Assembly (NCBI RefSeq): GCF_947499845.1
Contig: NZ_CANMPM010000003.1
Coordinates: 248,001 to 312,000 of the forward strand
Direction of reading: 5' to 3'
From: an uncultured Pseudokineococcus sp.
GTDB lineage: Bacteria > Actinomycetota > Actinomycetes > Actinomycetales > Quadrisphaeraceae
Length of the DNA stretch: 64,000 nucleotides
In this document: piece after piece, positions 7,953-15,636 of the stretch
How positions within the stretch are numbered: position 1 is the first letter of the stretch
Layout: each line of letters opens with the position of its first letter
Notes under the pieces: model-generated
The model's input: the letters and a program-made list of their open reading frames with translations, nothing else
The model's database searches: none
What the model was told of the DNA's origin: nothing
Translations under genes and position numbers: made by a program

Positions 7953-8947
7953 GCGCCGGCGGCGCCCACGGCCGCGGCCGCCGCGGCGGGGGCGGGCACG
8001 ACGAGGGCGGGCACGACGGCCCGGACGAGCGCTGGCTCGTCAGCTACGCCGACATGATCACGGTGCTCATGGCCCTGTTCATCGTGCTCTTCGCCATCAG
8101 CCAGGTCGACGCCCAGAAGTTCCTGCAGCTCAAGCAGGGCCTCGCCGAGGGCGTCGGCGCCAGCAGCACGATCCCCGTGGACGGCGGCTCCGGCCTGCTC
8201 GTCAGCAACGGCTCCGTCGCCGCCCCGGCGCAGCCGCAGACCGCGGTGCAGGCCGAGGCCCCCGACGCCGGCTCGGCCGGGCAGGGGGCCTCGTCCTCGG
8301 CCGCCGGCGGCGCCTCGGCGATGCAGGCGGCCCGCGAGGAGGTCGAGCGGCTCGACGAGCTCCAGCGGCAGCTCGACGCGTCGCTGCAGAGCGGCGGCCT
8401 GGGGGACCGGGTGGACTTCCGCATCACCGAGCGCGGCCTCGTCGGCGCGATCGTCGCGGACGACGTCTTCTTCGAGTCGAGCAGCGCCGCCCTCCGCGAG
8501 ACGGGCCGTGAGGTGCTCGACGCGATGGCCCCCGTCCTCGACGCGGACCAGCACCCGCTCGAGCTGCAGGGCCACACGAACTCCCTGCCGGTCCGCGGCG
8601 GCCTGTACCCCAGCAACTGGGAGCTGTCCGCCGCCCGCGCCGCCTCGGTCGTCCGCCACCTGGAGGCCGACGGCGTCGCCTCGGACCGCATGACCGCCGT
8701 CGGGTACGGCCAGACCCGGCCCCTCTACCCGGGGGACGACGAGCAGGCGCTCTCGGGCAACCGCCGCGTCGACCTCGTCGTCCTCTCCGACCAGCCGGCC
8801 GAGGTCAAGGCCCTGCTGCCGGAGGCCGCCGCCGAGGCCGCCGCCAGCGCCGCGCCGCCCGAGCCGCAGGTCGCCCCGGCCGCCGTCGCGCTCGCCCCGC
8901 CGGTCGAGGCCTCCGCCGCCGACCACGCCGACGCGGGGGGCCACTGA
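7949..8947 (+). CDS. motB: Flagellar motor stator protein MotB
   Basis: MotB is the peptidoglycan-anchored stator partner of MotA. It has one membrane helix (about 29-53, WLVSYADMITVLMALFIVLF) containing the conserved ion-carrying Asp35 in the YAD motif, an Ala/Ser-rich linker, and an OmpA-type peptidoglycan-binding domain (about 170-280) with LELQGHTNSLPV and NRRVDLVVL. At 332 residues it is typical; the tail beyond the OmpA domain is Ala/Pro-rich. The stop is followed 1 nt later by the first possible start of fliL. Confidence 0.96.
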   Translation: MSAGGAHGRGRRGGGGHDEGGHDGPDERWLVSYADMITVLMALFIVLFAISQVDAQKFLQLKQGLAEGVGASSTIPVDGGSGLLVSNGSVAAPAQPQTAVQAEAPDAGSAGQGASSSAAGGASAMQAAREEVERLDELQRQLDASLQSGGLGDRVDFRITERGLVGAIVADDVFFESSSAALRETGREVLDAMAPVLDADQHPLELQGHTNSLPVRGGLYPSNWELSAARAASVVRHLEADGVASDRMTAVGYGQTRPLYPGDDEQALSGNRRVDLVVLSDQPAEVKALLPEAAAEAAASAAPPEPQVAPAAVALAPPVEASAADHADAGGH

Positions 8948-8948
8948 C

Positions 8949-9458
8949 GTGGCCGTCCAGCGCACCACCGCAACCCCCACCACGACCACGGAGAAGTCCA
9001 TGCCCGCCAAGACCGCCGCGCCCGCCGACGCCGAGGCCGAGGCGCCCAAGAAGAAGAAGCTGCCGCTGCTGCTCGGCGGGGTCGTGGCGCTCGTCGCCGT
9101 CGGCGCCGGCGCCTGGTTCTTCGTCCTCGCCCCGGGCGACGCCGAGGCCGCCGCGGAGCCGGAGCCCGAGCCCGAGAAGGGCGAGGTGGTGCCCCTCGAG
9201 CCGGTGTCGATCAACCTCGCCAACGGGTCGTACCTGCGGCTGGGCCTGGCCCTGCAGCAGACGGTCGACGCGGCGGAGGCCGTCGACGGCAGCGAGGCGC
9301 TCGACCTCGCCATCAAGACCTTCTCCGGCCGCACCACGGAGGAGCTGGCCAAGCCCGAGGTCCGCGACCAGCTGAAGGAGGAGCTCCTCGGCGAGGTCGA
9401 GGAGGCCTACCCGGACGAGGTCATGGAGATCTACTTCACCGAGTTCGTCACCCAGTGA
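8949..9458 (+). CDS. fliL: Flagellar basal body-associated protein FliL
   Basis: FliL is a single-pass membrane protein that surrounds the stator and supports torque. Here a short basic cytoplasmic segment (KKKK) precedes one membrane helix (PLLLGGVVALVAVGAGAWFF) and an extracytoplasmic domain with PVSINLANGSYLRLGLALQ and the C-terminal EIYFTEFVTQ, both typical of FliL. GTG 8949 lies directly after motB; ATG 9000 is an alternative that has a better ribosome binding site (GGAGAAG) and would remove 17 Thr-rich residues. A strong hairpin follows the gene. Confidence 0.92.
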   Translation: MAVQRTTATPTTTTEKSMPAKTAAPADAEAEAPKKKKLPLLLGGVVALVAVGAGAWFFVLAPGDAEAAAEPEPEPEKGEVVPLEPVSINLANGSYLRLGLALQQTVDAAEAVDGSEALDLAIKTFSGRTTEELAKPEVRDQLKEELLGEVEEAYPDEVMEIYFTEFVTQ

Positions 9459-9464
9459 CCCGGT

Positions 9465-9508
9465 GAGGACGTCGGCCCCGCCCCGCACGGGGCGGGACCG
9501 ACGTCCTC
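9465..9508 (+). terminator. Long hairpin terminator after fliL
   Basis: A nearly continuous stem of about 19 bp: GAGGACGTCGG pairs with CCGACGTCCTC and inner CCCGCCCC with GGGGCGGG. It lies 7 nt after the fliL stop, with no T-run. A sigma-28-like promoter for fliM begins 25 bp later, so the hairpin marks the end of the motor operon. Confidence 0.8.
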
Positions 9509-9532
9509 GCCGAGGTCGCCGGCGCGCCGGGC

Positions 9533-9560
9533 TCAAGCACCGGCGCGGCGCGGCCGATGC
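9533..9560 (+). promoter_or_regulatory. Sigma-28-type promoter for fliMN
   Basis: TCAA-N16-GCCGATGC lies between the fliL terminator and fliM. The predicted transcription start would be at or within a few bases of the GTG start of fliM at 9567, so the message would be leaderless or nearly so. Confidence 0.65.
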
Positions 9561-9566
9561 AGTGGC

Positions 9567-10514
9567 GTGCCCACCACCCGATCAGCGCAGCCGAGCGCCA
9601 CCGCCGGCCGGCCGGTGAGCGCGCGCCAGCGGCGCCGCGGCGCCGTGGTCCCCTGGGACTTCCGCGCCTCCGGCCGCATGGCGCGCGAGCACCTGCGCGT
9701 GCTCGAGCTCGCCTTCGAGACCCTCGCCCGCCAGTGGACGACGCAGATGGTCACGCGCCTGCGCGCGGACGTCGCCGTCGAGCTGCGGGCGGTCGAGCAG
9801 ACCACCTACGACGAGCACGCCAGCACGCTCTCGGTGCCGTCGCCGCTCGTCGTCATCGGCACCGACATCGGGGCCGCCGGCCTCCTGCACGTCCCCGCCG
9901 AGGTCGTCCTGTCGGTCGTCGACCACGGCCTCGGGGGCCCGGGCCGCCAGCAGGAGGCCCGGGAGCTCACCGAGCTCGAGGTCGGGGTCCTGCGCGACCT
10001 CGGCGACAAGGCGATGGCCGCCCTCGACTACGCCTTCGCCACCATCACCCCGCTCGGCGCCCGCCGGACGGCCACCGAGCAGATCCCCCAGCTCGCGCAG
10101 GCCGCGCAGGCGTCCGACCAGGTCGTCGTGGCCCACCTCACGGTCACCGTGGGCGCCACCACCGGGGAGGCCACCCTCGCCCTGGTCCTCGCGCCCCTCC
10201 AGGCCCGCCTCGGCTCCTCGACCGCGCCGGCGCGCTCCGCCGAGGAGCTCGAGGCCGAGGCCCGCGCCCAGGCCGCCGTCGTCGGCGCCATGCCCCGCGT
10301 GCCCGTCGAGGTCGCCCTGCGCCTGACGCCCACGCGCGTCACCTCCGACCGGGTCCTCGACCTCGCCGTGGGCGACGTCGTGCCCCTCGGCCACCCCACG
10401 TCCCGCCCCCTCGAGGTCGTCGTCGCCGGGCTCGTGGTCGCCCGCGCCGTCCCGACGGCGTCCTCCACCCGCCTGGCCTGCATGGTCGTGTCCACCGAGG
10501 AGAACCCGCGATGA
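9567..10514 (+). CDS. fliM: Flagellar motor switch protein FliM
   Basis: FliM forms the middle of the C-ring. The 315-residue protein has the conserved core start PWDFRASGRMAREHLRVLELAFETLARQ, a CheC-like middle domain (about 60-220, with ELTELEVGVLRDLGDKAM) and a C-terminal SpoA domain (VALRLTPTRVTSDRVLDLAVGDVVPLGHP). Missing is the usual N-terminal CheY-binding peptide (LSQxEIDALL): only a basic, Ser/Thr-rich leader precedes the core, and no such peptide is encoded in frame upstream. GTG 9567 is 6 nt after the promoter's GCCGATGC; GTG 9615 is an alternative start. It overlaps fliN by ATGA. Confidence 0.93.
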   Translation: MPTTRSAQPSATAGRPVSARQRRRGAVVPWDFRASGRMAREHLRVLELAFETLARQWTTQMVTRLRADVAVELRAVEQTTYDEHASTLSVPSPLVVIGTDIGAAGLLHVPAEVVLSVVDHGLGGPGRQQEARELTELEVGVLRDLGDKAMAALDYAFATITPLGARRTATEQIPQLAQAAQASDQVVVAHLTVTVGATTGEATLALVLAPLQARLGSSTAPARSAEELEAEARAQAAVVGAMPRVPVEVALRLTPTRVTSDRVLDLAVGDVVPLGHPTSRPLEVVVAGLVVARAVPTASSTRLACMVVSTEENPR

Positions 10515-11236
10515 GCGCCCCCACCACCACCGCCCCCTTCGGGGTCGCCGAGGTCGCCGCTGCGGCGCGCGCCGCCGCCGGCCTCGTGCCCGCTCCCGGC
10601 GCCCTCGTCGTCGACCCCGCCGCCGACGGCGCCCCCGCCACGTGGCCCGAGCCGAGCGCCCCCGCCGTGGTCGCCACCTTCTCCGGGGCCCGCAGCGGCC
10701 TCGTCGTCCTCGTGCTCGACGCCGCCACGAGCGGTGCGCTCGCCGCCGACCCCGCCGGCCCGGGCGCCGACGGGCTCGCCGAGGCGCTGCGCCCGGCCCT
10801 CGAGGCGGCGGCCGGGAGCCTCGGGCCGGTCGCCCTCGGCCCGCTGCGGACGGCGACGGCCGGCGAGCTGGACCTCGCGTCCGCGCCCGTCGTGCCGCTG
10901 CTCACCGACGGCACCGCCCGGGCGTGGGCCTCGCTCGTCGCCACGGGCGAGCAGCTCCCGGCCGTCACGCCGGGCGCCCCGGTCGGCGCGAGCTCCGGCC
11001 TGCACCTGCTCCGCGACGTCGAGATGGTGCTGTCGGTCGAGATCGGTCGAGCCCGCATGACGGTGGCCGAGCTGCTGACCCTCGCCCCCGGCCGTGTCGT
11101 CGAGCTCGACCGCGCCGCCGGCGCGCCGGCCGACCTGCTCGTCAACGGCCGGGTCGTCGCCCGCGGCGAGGTCGTCGTCGTCGACGAGGACTTCGGCCTC
11201 CGCGTCACCGAGATCCTCGGGAGCGAGCAGAGCTGA
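10511..11236 (+). CDS. fliN: Flagellar motor switch protein FliN with N-terminal extension
   Basis: The C-terminal 75 residues are a clear FliN SpoA domain (LLRDVEMVLSVEIGRARMTVAELLTLAPGRVVELDR, then DLLVNGRVVARGEVVVVDEDFGLRVTEIL). At 241 residues it is almost twice the enterobacterial FliN (137): an Ala-rich N-terminal domain of about 150 residues precedes SpoA, the arrangement seen in FliY/FliN proteins of Gram-positives, where the extra domain belongs to the CheC/CheX fold family. Whether this extension is CheC-like cannot be settled by eye. It may compensate for FliM lacking its CheY-binding peptide. Confidence 0.92.
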   Translation: MSAPTTTAPFGVAEVAAAARAAAGLVPAPGALVVDPAADGAPATWPEPSAPAVVATFSGARSGLVVLVLDAATSGALAADPAGPGADGLAEALRPALEAAAGSLGPVALGPLRTATAGELDLASAPVVPLLTDGTARAWASLVATGEQLPAVTPGAPVGASSGLHLLRDVEMVLSVEIGRARMTVAELLTLAPGRVVELDRAAGAPADLLVNGRVVARGEVVVVDEDFGLRVTEILGSEQS

Positions 11237-11250
11237 CCGACCGCCCCAGG

Positions 11251-11279
11251 GGCCCCGCCGCGCACGTCGCGGCGGGGCC
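11251..11279 (+). terminator. Hairpin terminator after fliN
   Basis: A perfect 12-bp stem (GGCCCCGCCGCG, loop CACGT) begins 14 nt after the fliN stop; no T-run follows. The 41-bp repeat array starts 28 bp further on. Confidence 0.75.
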
Positions 11280-11307
11280 TCGTCGCGTCCGGGGGAGCCT
11301 CGTGACC

Positions 11308-11492
11308 GTGAAGGTGACGTCTCCTTCACCCCAGGGACCCTCGCGACGGCGAAGGTGACGTCTCCTTCACCCCAGGGACCCTCCTGAACGTGAAGGTGAC
11401 GTCCCCTTCACCCGTCGGACCCTCGTGACCGTGGAGGTGACGCCACCTTCACCCAGGGACCCCCGGAACCGTGGAGGTGACGCCACCTTCAC
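11308..11492 (+). repeat. Family A tandem array, five units of about 41 bp
   Basis: Five units begin at 11308, 11349, 11390, 11431 and 11471, a period of 41, 41, 41 and 40 bp. Each has a 22-bp core of the form GTGAAGGTGAC followed by its near reverse complement (for example GTCTCCTTCAC), so the ancestral core is probably a perfect palindrome. The 19-bp spacers share CCCAGGGACCCTC. The array fills the fliN-fliO gap and the same family recurs at 36800-36903. It shows no coding character. The remaining gap (11493-11581) holds another GC hairpin around 11498-11539. Confidence 0.9.
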
Positions 11493-11581
11493 CCGGGGGG
11501 CCCCACGACGGCGCGCGCGGGAGGCGCGCCGGTGGGGCGGGCGGCGACCTTCGGCGTCCGCGCGCGGACCACCCGACCGGC

Positions 11582-11609
11582 TCAACCCGCAGCCCGGACG
11601 TGCCGAGGA
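11582..11609 (+). promoter_or_regulatory. Sigma-28-type promoter for fliOPQR-flhB
   Basis: TCAA-N16-GCCGAGGA ends 7 nt before the fliO ATG. The GAGGA at its 3' end could also act as ribosome binding site on read-through transcripts, so promoter and Shine-Dalgarno overlap here. Confidence 0.58.
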
Positions 11610-11616
11610 ACCAGGC

Positions 11617-12522
11617 ATGGACTCGCTCGGTCTCCTGCTGAGAGTGGTCGCCTCCCTGGCGGCCGTGCTCGGCCTCGTCTGGATGGTGCGCCGCGGGATG
11701 CTGCGCGGCCAGGGCGGTCGCGCCCGCGCCGCCGTCGGCAGCATCTCCGTGCTGGCGCGCCAGCAGCTCACCAACCGCGCCAGCGTCGCGCTGGTGCAGG
11801 TCGGAGGCACGGGCCTCGTGCTCGGCGTCACGGACTCCTCGGTGCAGGTGCTGGCCAGCCGCCCCGTCGACGAGCTGCTCGCGCAGCCCGTCGAGGCGGC
11901 TCCGCAGCCCGCGCCGCGCGAGCCCCGCGCCGTGGCGAGCCGCCCGGCCCCTCGGCGGCTGCTGCCGACGTCGCGCCGCGAGGTCATCGCCCTGCCGGCG
12001 GCCCCCGCGGCGGAGCGCCCGGTGGTCGCCCCGGTCACCGCGCCCGTCGCGGCGGAGGCCCTGCCCGTCGAGGTCCTGCCGCCCGCCCCGGCGGGCGCGA
12101 GCTCCCTCCCCGGGTCCGAGCCCCTCTACGAGGAGATGCGACGCCGGGCCGCCGCCGTCGCCGACCTGCCGCGGCAGGAGAGCCGCGGTGCCGCCGCCCC
12201 GGCCCCTGGCGCCGCTCCCGTCCCCGCCCCTGCCCCCGTCGCGGTGTCCGCCCCGACGTCCGCCCCTGCGCCGCAGGCGGTCTCCTTCGACGCCCAGCTC
12301 GGTGCCGCCCTCGAGGAGGACGCGACGGTCCCCGACGCCCCGCCCGCCGCCGCCCTGCTCGCCGAGGCCCTGCCCGCTCCGGCGGACCCGCGCACCGACG
12401 GCCGCCCGCGCCGCGCCCGGCACGGCGCCCGGGCCGCGGGCCCGCTCAGCGGGTCGGCGCTGTCCCCGAGCACCTGGGTCCAGGCCGTCGGCGCCGTGCG
12501 CGACCTGGCGGGCCGCCGGTGA
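11617..12522 (+). CDS. fliO: Flagellar biosynthetic protein FliO, long form
   Basis: FliO is a membrane chaperone that stabilises FliP during export gate assembly. The first 95 residues are typical: one membrane helix (LGLLLRVVASLAAVLGLVWMV), then RARAAVGSISVLARQQLTNRASVALVQVGGTGLVLGVTDSSVQVL, the conserved FliO globular segment. The remaining 200 residues are Pro/Ala-rich and probably disordered, making this 301-residue protein much longer than enterobacterial FliO (about 120). ATG 11617 follows the promoter closely. The stop overlaps the fliP GTG start. Confidence 0.88.
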   Translation: MDSLGLLLRVVASLAAVLGLVWMVRRGMLRGQGGRARAAVGSISVLARQQLTNRASVALVQVGGTGLVLGVTDSSVQVLASRPVDELLAQPVEAAPQPAPREPRAVASRPAPRRLLPTSRREVIALPAAPAAERPVVAPVTAPVAAEALPVEVLPPAPAGASSLPGSEPLYEEMRRRAAAVADLPRQESRGAAAPAPGAAPVPAPAPVAVSAPTSAPAPQAVSFDAQLGAALEEDATVPDAPPAAALLAEALPAPADPRTDGRPRRARHGARAAGPLSGSALSPSTWVQAVGAVRDLAGRR

Positions 12523-13322
12523 GCGCGCTCCGCGCGGGCCGCGCCCGCGCCCTCGTCCTCGCCGCCGCCCTCGTGGGTCTCGCGCTCGTCCTGGTCGTGC
12601 TCAGCGCGCCGGGCGCCGCGGCGGCCGGCGCCGACGGCCTCACCGAGGGGCCGGGCGTGTCGGTCGACGTCCAGGGCGTCGACGGCAAGCCGAGCAGCGC
12701 CCTCGTCATCCTCCTCGGCATCACGGTCCTGTCCGTGGCGCCGGCCCTGCTCCTCATGATGACGAGCTTCACGAAGATCTTCGTGGTGCTCTCGATCACG
12801 CGGAACGCCCTGGGGCTCATCGCGGCCCCGCCGAACCAGGTCCTCGCGGGCCTCGCGCTGTTCCTCAGCCTCTTCGTCATGGCGCCGGTGCTCGCCCAGG
12901 TCAACGACCTCGGCGTCCAGCCCTTCCTCGACGGCAGCCTCGACCAGCAGCAGGCCCTCGAGGCCGGCGTCGCCCCGCTCAAGGACTTCATGCTCGCCCA
13001 CGTCCGCGCCGACGACCTGGCGCTCGTCACCCGCGCCGCCGACCGGCCGAACCCCGCGACCCCCGCGGCCACCCCGCTGCTGACGCTGGTGCCGGCCTTC
13101 GTGCTCTCCGAGCTGCGGGCGGCCTTCATCATCGGCTTCGTCATCTACGTGCCGTTCCTCGTCATCGACCTCGTCGTCTCGGCGGCGCTGATGTCGATGG
13201 GCATGATGATGCTGCCGCCCGTCACGGTGTCGCTGCCCTTCAAGCTCCTCCTCTTCGTCCTCGTCGACGGCTGGGGCCTCGTCATCACGGCCGTCATCGG
13301 CAGCTACGGAACGGGGGGCTGA
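12519..13322 (+). CDS. fliP: Flagellar export gate protein FliP
   Basis: FliP is the core pentameric subunit of the type III export gate. The 267-residue protein begins with a cleavable-type signal sequence (ALVLAAALVGLALVLVVLSAPGAAAAGA), as known for FliP, then has the signature helices TVLSVAPALLLMMTSFTKIFVVLSI, RNALG, and PNQVLAGLALFLSLFVMAPV, and the C-terminal FIIGFVIYVPFLVIDLVVSAALMSMGMMMLPPV. The start GTG 12519 overlaps fliO, and the stop overlaps the fliQ ATG by one base. Confidence 0.97.
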   Translation: MSALRAGRARALVLAAALVGLALVLVVLSAPGAAAAGADGLTEGPGVSVDVQGVDGKPSSALVILLGITVLSVAPALLLMMTSFTKIFVVLSITRNALGLIAAPPNQVLAGLALFLSLFVMAPVLAQVNDLGVQPFLDGSLDQQQALEAGVAPLKDFMLAHVRADDLALVTRAADRPNPATPAATPLLTLVPAFVLSELRAAFIIGFVIYVPFLVIDLVVSAALMSMGMMMLPPVTVSLPFKLLLFVLVDGWGLVITAVIGSYGTGG

Positions 13323-13600
13323 TGGACGACGTCGCCGTCCTCCAGGTCGCCGTCCAGGCGATGACGGTGGCCGCCAAGATCGCGGCCCCGATGCTCCTCA
13401 CGGCCCTCTGCGTGGGCTTCGTCATCTCGCTCTTCCAGTCCGTCACCCAGATCCAGGAGGTGACGCTGAGCTTCGTGCCCAAGGCCATCGCGGTCGGCAT
13501 CGCCCTCATGGTCTGCGGCCGCTGGATGATCATCGAGATGGTCAGCTTCACCACCGAGCTCTACGGCCAGATCCCCGGTCTCGTCTCCGGGACCGGCTGA
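13322..13600 (+). CDS. fliQ: Flagellar export gate protein FliQ
   Basis: A 92-residue two-helix membrane protein with the conserved FliQ pattern: APMLLTALCVGFVISLFQSVTQIQEVTLSFVPK between and around the two helices, then the second helix ending RWMIIEM. Four FliQ copies complete the FliP5Q4R1 export gate. It starts at the ATG overlapping the fliP stop (TGATG) and ends 4 bp before fliR. Confidence 0.97.
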   Translation: MDDVAVLQVAVQAMTVAAKIAAPMLLTALCVGFVISLFQSVTQIQEVTLSFVPKAIAVGIALMVCGRWMIIEMVSFTTELYGQIPGLVSGTG

Positions 13601-13604
13601 GCCG

Positions 13605-14384
13605 GTGGAGCTCTCGCTGCCGCTCGACGAGGTCGTGGCCACCGCGCTGGCCAGCCTCCGGGTCCTCGGCTGGCTGCTCCTGGCCCCGCCCTTCGCCTAC
13701 AAGGGCTTCCCGGGGCAGGTGAAGGCGCTGCTCGCGCTCGCGCTGGCCCTCGTCGTCCAGCCCGACGTCTCGGCGCTCGTCGCCACCGGGCTGAGCGCCG
13801 TCGCGCTGCTCGTGGCGGCCACGCAGGAGCTCGTCATCGGCACCGCCCTGGGGTGGCTCTGCTACCTCGTCTTCGCGGCCGTGCAGAGCGCCGGCGACCT
13901 GCTGGACGTCTTCGGCGGGTTCCAGCTGGCGCAGGGCTACGACCCGCTCATGCAGAGCGGCTCCTCCATCCTCGGCAAGGTCCACCAGCTGCTCGCCCTC
14001 GCGCTGCTCTTCGCGAGCGGCGCCCACCTCGTCGTGCTCGGCGGGCTCCTGCGCACCTTCGACGTGCTGCCCGTCGGGCAGGCGATCGACCTGTCCACCG
14101 TCGCGCGCGTGGCCACCGAGGGGATCGGCGGCCTCATGCTCGCCGCCCTGCAGATCGCCGGGCCGCTCATCGCCGTCCTCTTCCTCACCGACGTCGGCCT
14201 GGGCCTGCTCACGCGCGTCGCGCCGCAGCTCAACGCCTTCTCGCTCGGCTTCCCGCTGAAGATCCTCGTGACCCTCGTCCTCGTCGGCCTCACGGCGACG
14301 CTGCTGCCCGACGTCGTCCGCACGCTCGCCGACCAGATGGCCGAGACGGTCATGGGCACGGCGCGCGCGAGCGGGAGGGGGTGA
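13605..14384 (+). CDS. fliR: Flagellar export gate protein FliR
   Basis: A 259-residue polytopic membrane protein in the fixed order after fliQ. Recognisable FliR features are the early helix with LRVLGWLLLAPPF, QELVIGTALGWLCYLVFAAVQSAGDLLDVFGGFQLAQGYDP, and the late segment FLTDVGLGLLTRVAPQLNAFSLGFPLKIL. FliR is the single gate subunit that closes the export channel with FliP and FliQ and docks FlhB. GTG 13605 was chosen because it directly follows fliQ. Confidence 0.96.
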   Translation: MELSLPLDEVVATALASLRVLGWLLLAPPFAYKGFPGQVKALLALALALVVQPDVSALVATGLSAVALLVAATQELVIGTALGWLCYLVFAAVQSAGDLLDVFGGFQLAQGYDPLMQSGSSILGKVHQLLALALLFASGAHLVVLGGLLRTFDVLPVGQAIDLSTVARVATEGIGGLMLAALQIAGPLIAVLFLTDVGLGLLTRVAPQLNAFSLGFPLKILVTLVLVGLTATLLPDVVRTLADQMAETVMGTARASGRG

Positions 14385-14387
14385 CCC

Positions 14388-15488
14388 GTGGCAGGAGGTG
14401 ACTCCGGGGAGAAGACCGAGCAGCCCACCGAGAAGCGCCTCAAGGAGGCGCGCAAGGAGGGGCGGGTCGCGCGCTCGCCCGACGTCGGCGCCTGGCTCGG
14501 CATGGCCGCCGCCGGCGCGCTGCTGCCGATGACCGTCACGCGGGGGTGGGAGGCGGCGCAGACCTCGCTGCAGCACGTGCGGGACGTCGCCGCGACGCCG
14601 GACCCGGAGCTCGCCGTCGCGGCGCTCTCGGAGGGGCTGCGCTCCATCGCGCTCGTCATGGCGCCGCTCGCCGCCGTCACCGTCGTCGTCGCCATCGGGG
14701 CGGCGGCCGCGCAGGGCGGCCTGCACCCGGCGACGAAGAACTTCAAGCCGCAGTTCTCCAAGCTCAGCCCCAAGCAGGGCCTCACCCGCATCCTCGGGCC
14801 GCAGGCCTGGTGGGAGGCCTGCAAGATCCTCCTCAAGACCGCGGCGCTCGGCGTCGTCCTGTGGCTGGCCGTCAAGGGCCTCACGCCGGTCCTCGTCGGT
14901 GCCGGCTCCCTGCCGCTCGGCGCGACCGTCGACGCCGTCGGCGGCGGCACGGCGACGCTCATCCGCACCGCCGTCGTCGCCGGGCTCGCGCTCGCGATCG
15001 CCGACTACCTCGTGGTGCGGAAGCGGACCCTCAAGGGCGTGCGCATGACCCGCAAGGAGGTCATGGACGAGCACAAGCAGTCCGAGGGCGACCCCCAGCT
15101 CAAGGGGGCCATCCGGTCCAAGCAGCTCGCCATGAGCCGCAACCGGATGATGGCCGAGATCGCCACGGCCGACGTCGTGCTCCTCAACCCGACGCACGTC
15201 GCCGTCGCGCTGCGCTACGAGCCCGGGAAGGGCGCCCCGCGCGTCGTCGCCAAGGGCGCCGGAGCGGTCGCGGCCAAGATCCGCGAGCGCGCCGCCGAGC
15301 ACCGCGTGCCGATGGTCGAGGACGTCCCGCTCGCCCGCGCCCTGCACGGCGCCTGCGCGCTCGGGCAGGAGGTCCCGGCCGAGCTCTTCACCGCCGTGGC
15401 CCACGTGCTCGCCTTCGTCATGCGGCTGCGCAGCCGCGGCGCCGCCGCCGGCCGCCACCGGATGCCCGCGGTGCCGGCGGGCGTCTGA
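14388..15488 (+). CDS. flhB: Flagellar export switch protein FlhB
   Basis: FlhB switches export from rod/hook to filament substrates. The N-terminus (GEKTEQPTEKRLKEARKEGRVARSPD) is diagnostic, followed by four membrane helices and a cytoplasmic domain. The autocleavage site NPTH is present (Asn267-Pro268), in LLNPTHVAVALRYEPGKGAPRVVAKG. At 366 residues it is a normal length. The last 25 residues are basic and Ala-rich. It closes the fliOPQR-flhB operon; a separate promoter for the chemoreceptor follows. Confidence 0.97.
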   Translation: MAGGDSGEKTEQPTEKRLKEARKEGRVARSPDVGAWLGMAAAGALLPMTVTRGWEAAQTSLQHVRDVAATPDPELAVAALSEGLRSIALVMAPLAAVTVVVAIGAAAAQGGLHPATKNFKPQFSKLSPKQGLTRILGPQAWWEACKILLKTAALGVVLWLAVKGLTPVLVGAGSLPLGATVDAVGGGTATLIRTAVVAGLALAIADYLVVRKRTLKGVRMTRKEVMDEHKQSEGDPQLKGAIRSKQLAMSRNRMMAEIATADVVLLNPTHVAVALRYEPGKGAPRVVAKGAGAVAAKIRERAAEHRVPMVEDVPLARALHGACALGQEVPAELFTAVAHVLAFVMRLRSRGAAAGRHRMPAVPAGV

Positions 15489-15530
15489 CCGACCTCCGGG
15501 AGCGCCCGACCGACGGCGCCCCGCCCCGGC

Positions 15531-15558
15531 TCAGGTCCGGCCCCCGACGCGCCGATGG
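15531..15558 (+). promoter_or_regulatory. Sigma-28-type promoter for the chemoreceptor gene
   Basis: TCAG-N16-GCCGATGG lies 43 bp after flhB and about 78 bp before the chemoreceptor ATG. A chemoreceptor is a classical late, sigma-28-dependent gene, which supports the assignment. Confidence 0.65.
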
Positions 15559-15636
15559 GCGGGGGAGACGGCCCCCTCCCGGCCGACCCCGCTCGTCGAC
15601 CCGCCGGCCGACCCACCCAGCCCCCGTGGAGCCTCG

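Noticed and set aside
11308-11492. CRISPR array
   Set aside because: The units are direct repeats of 40-41 bp, but the 19-bp 'spacers' are themselves similar to each other and the 22-bp core varies; no cas genes or leader are present.
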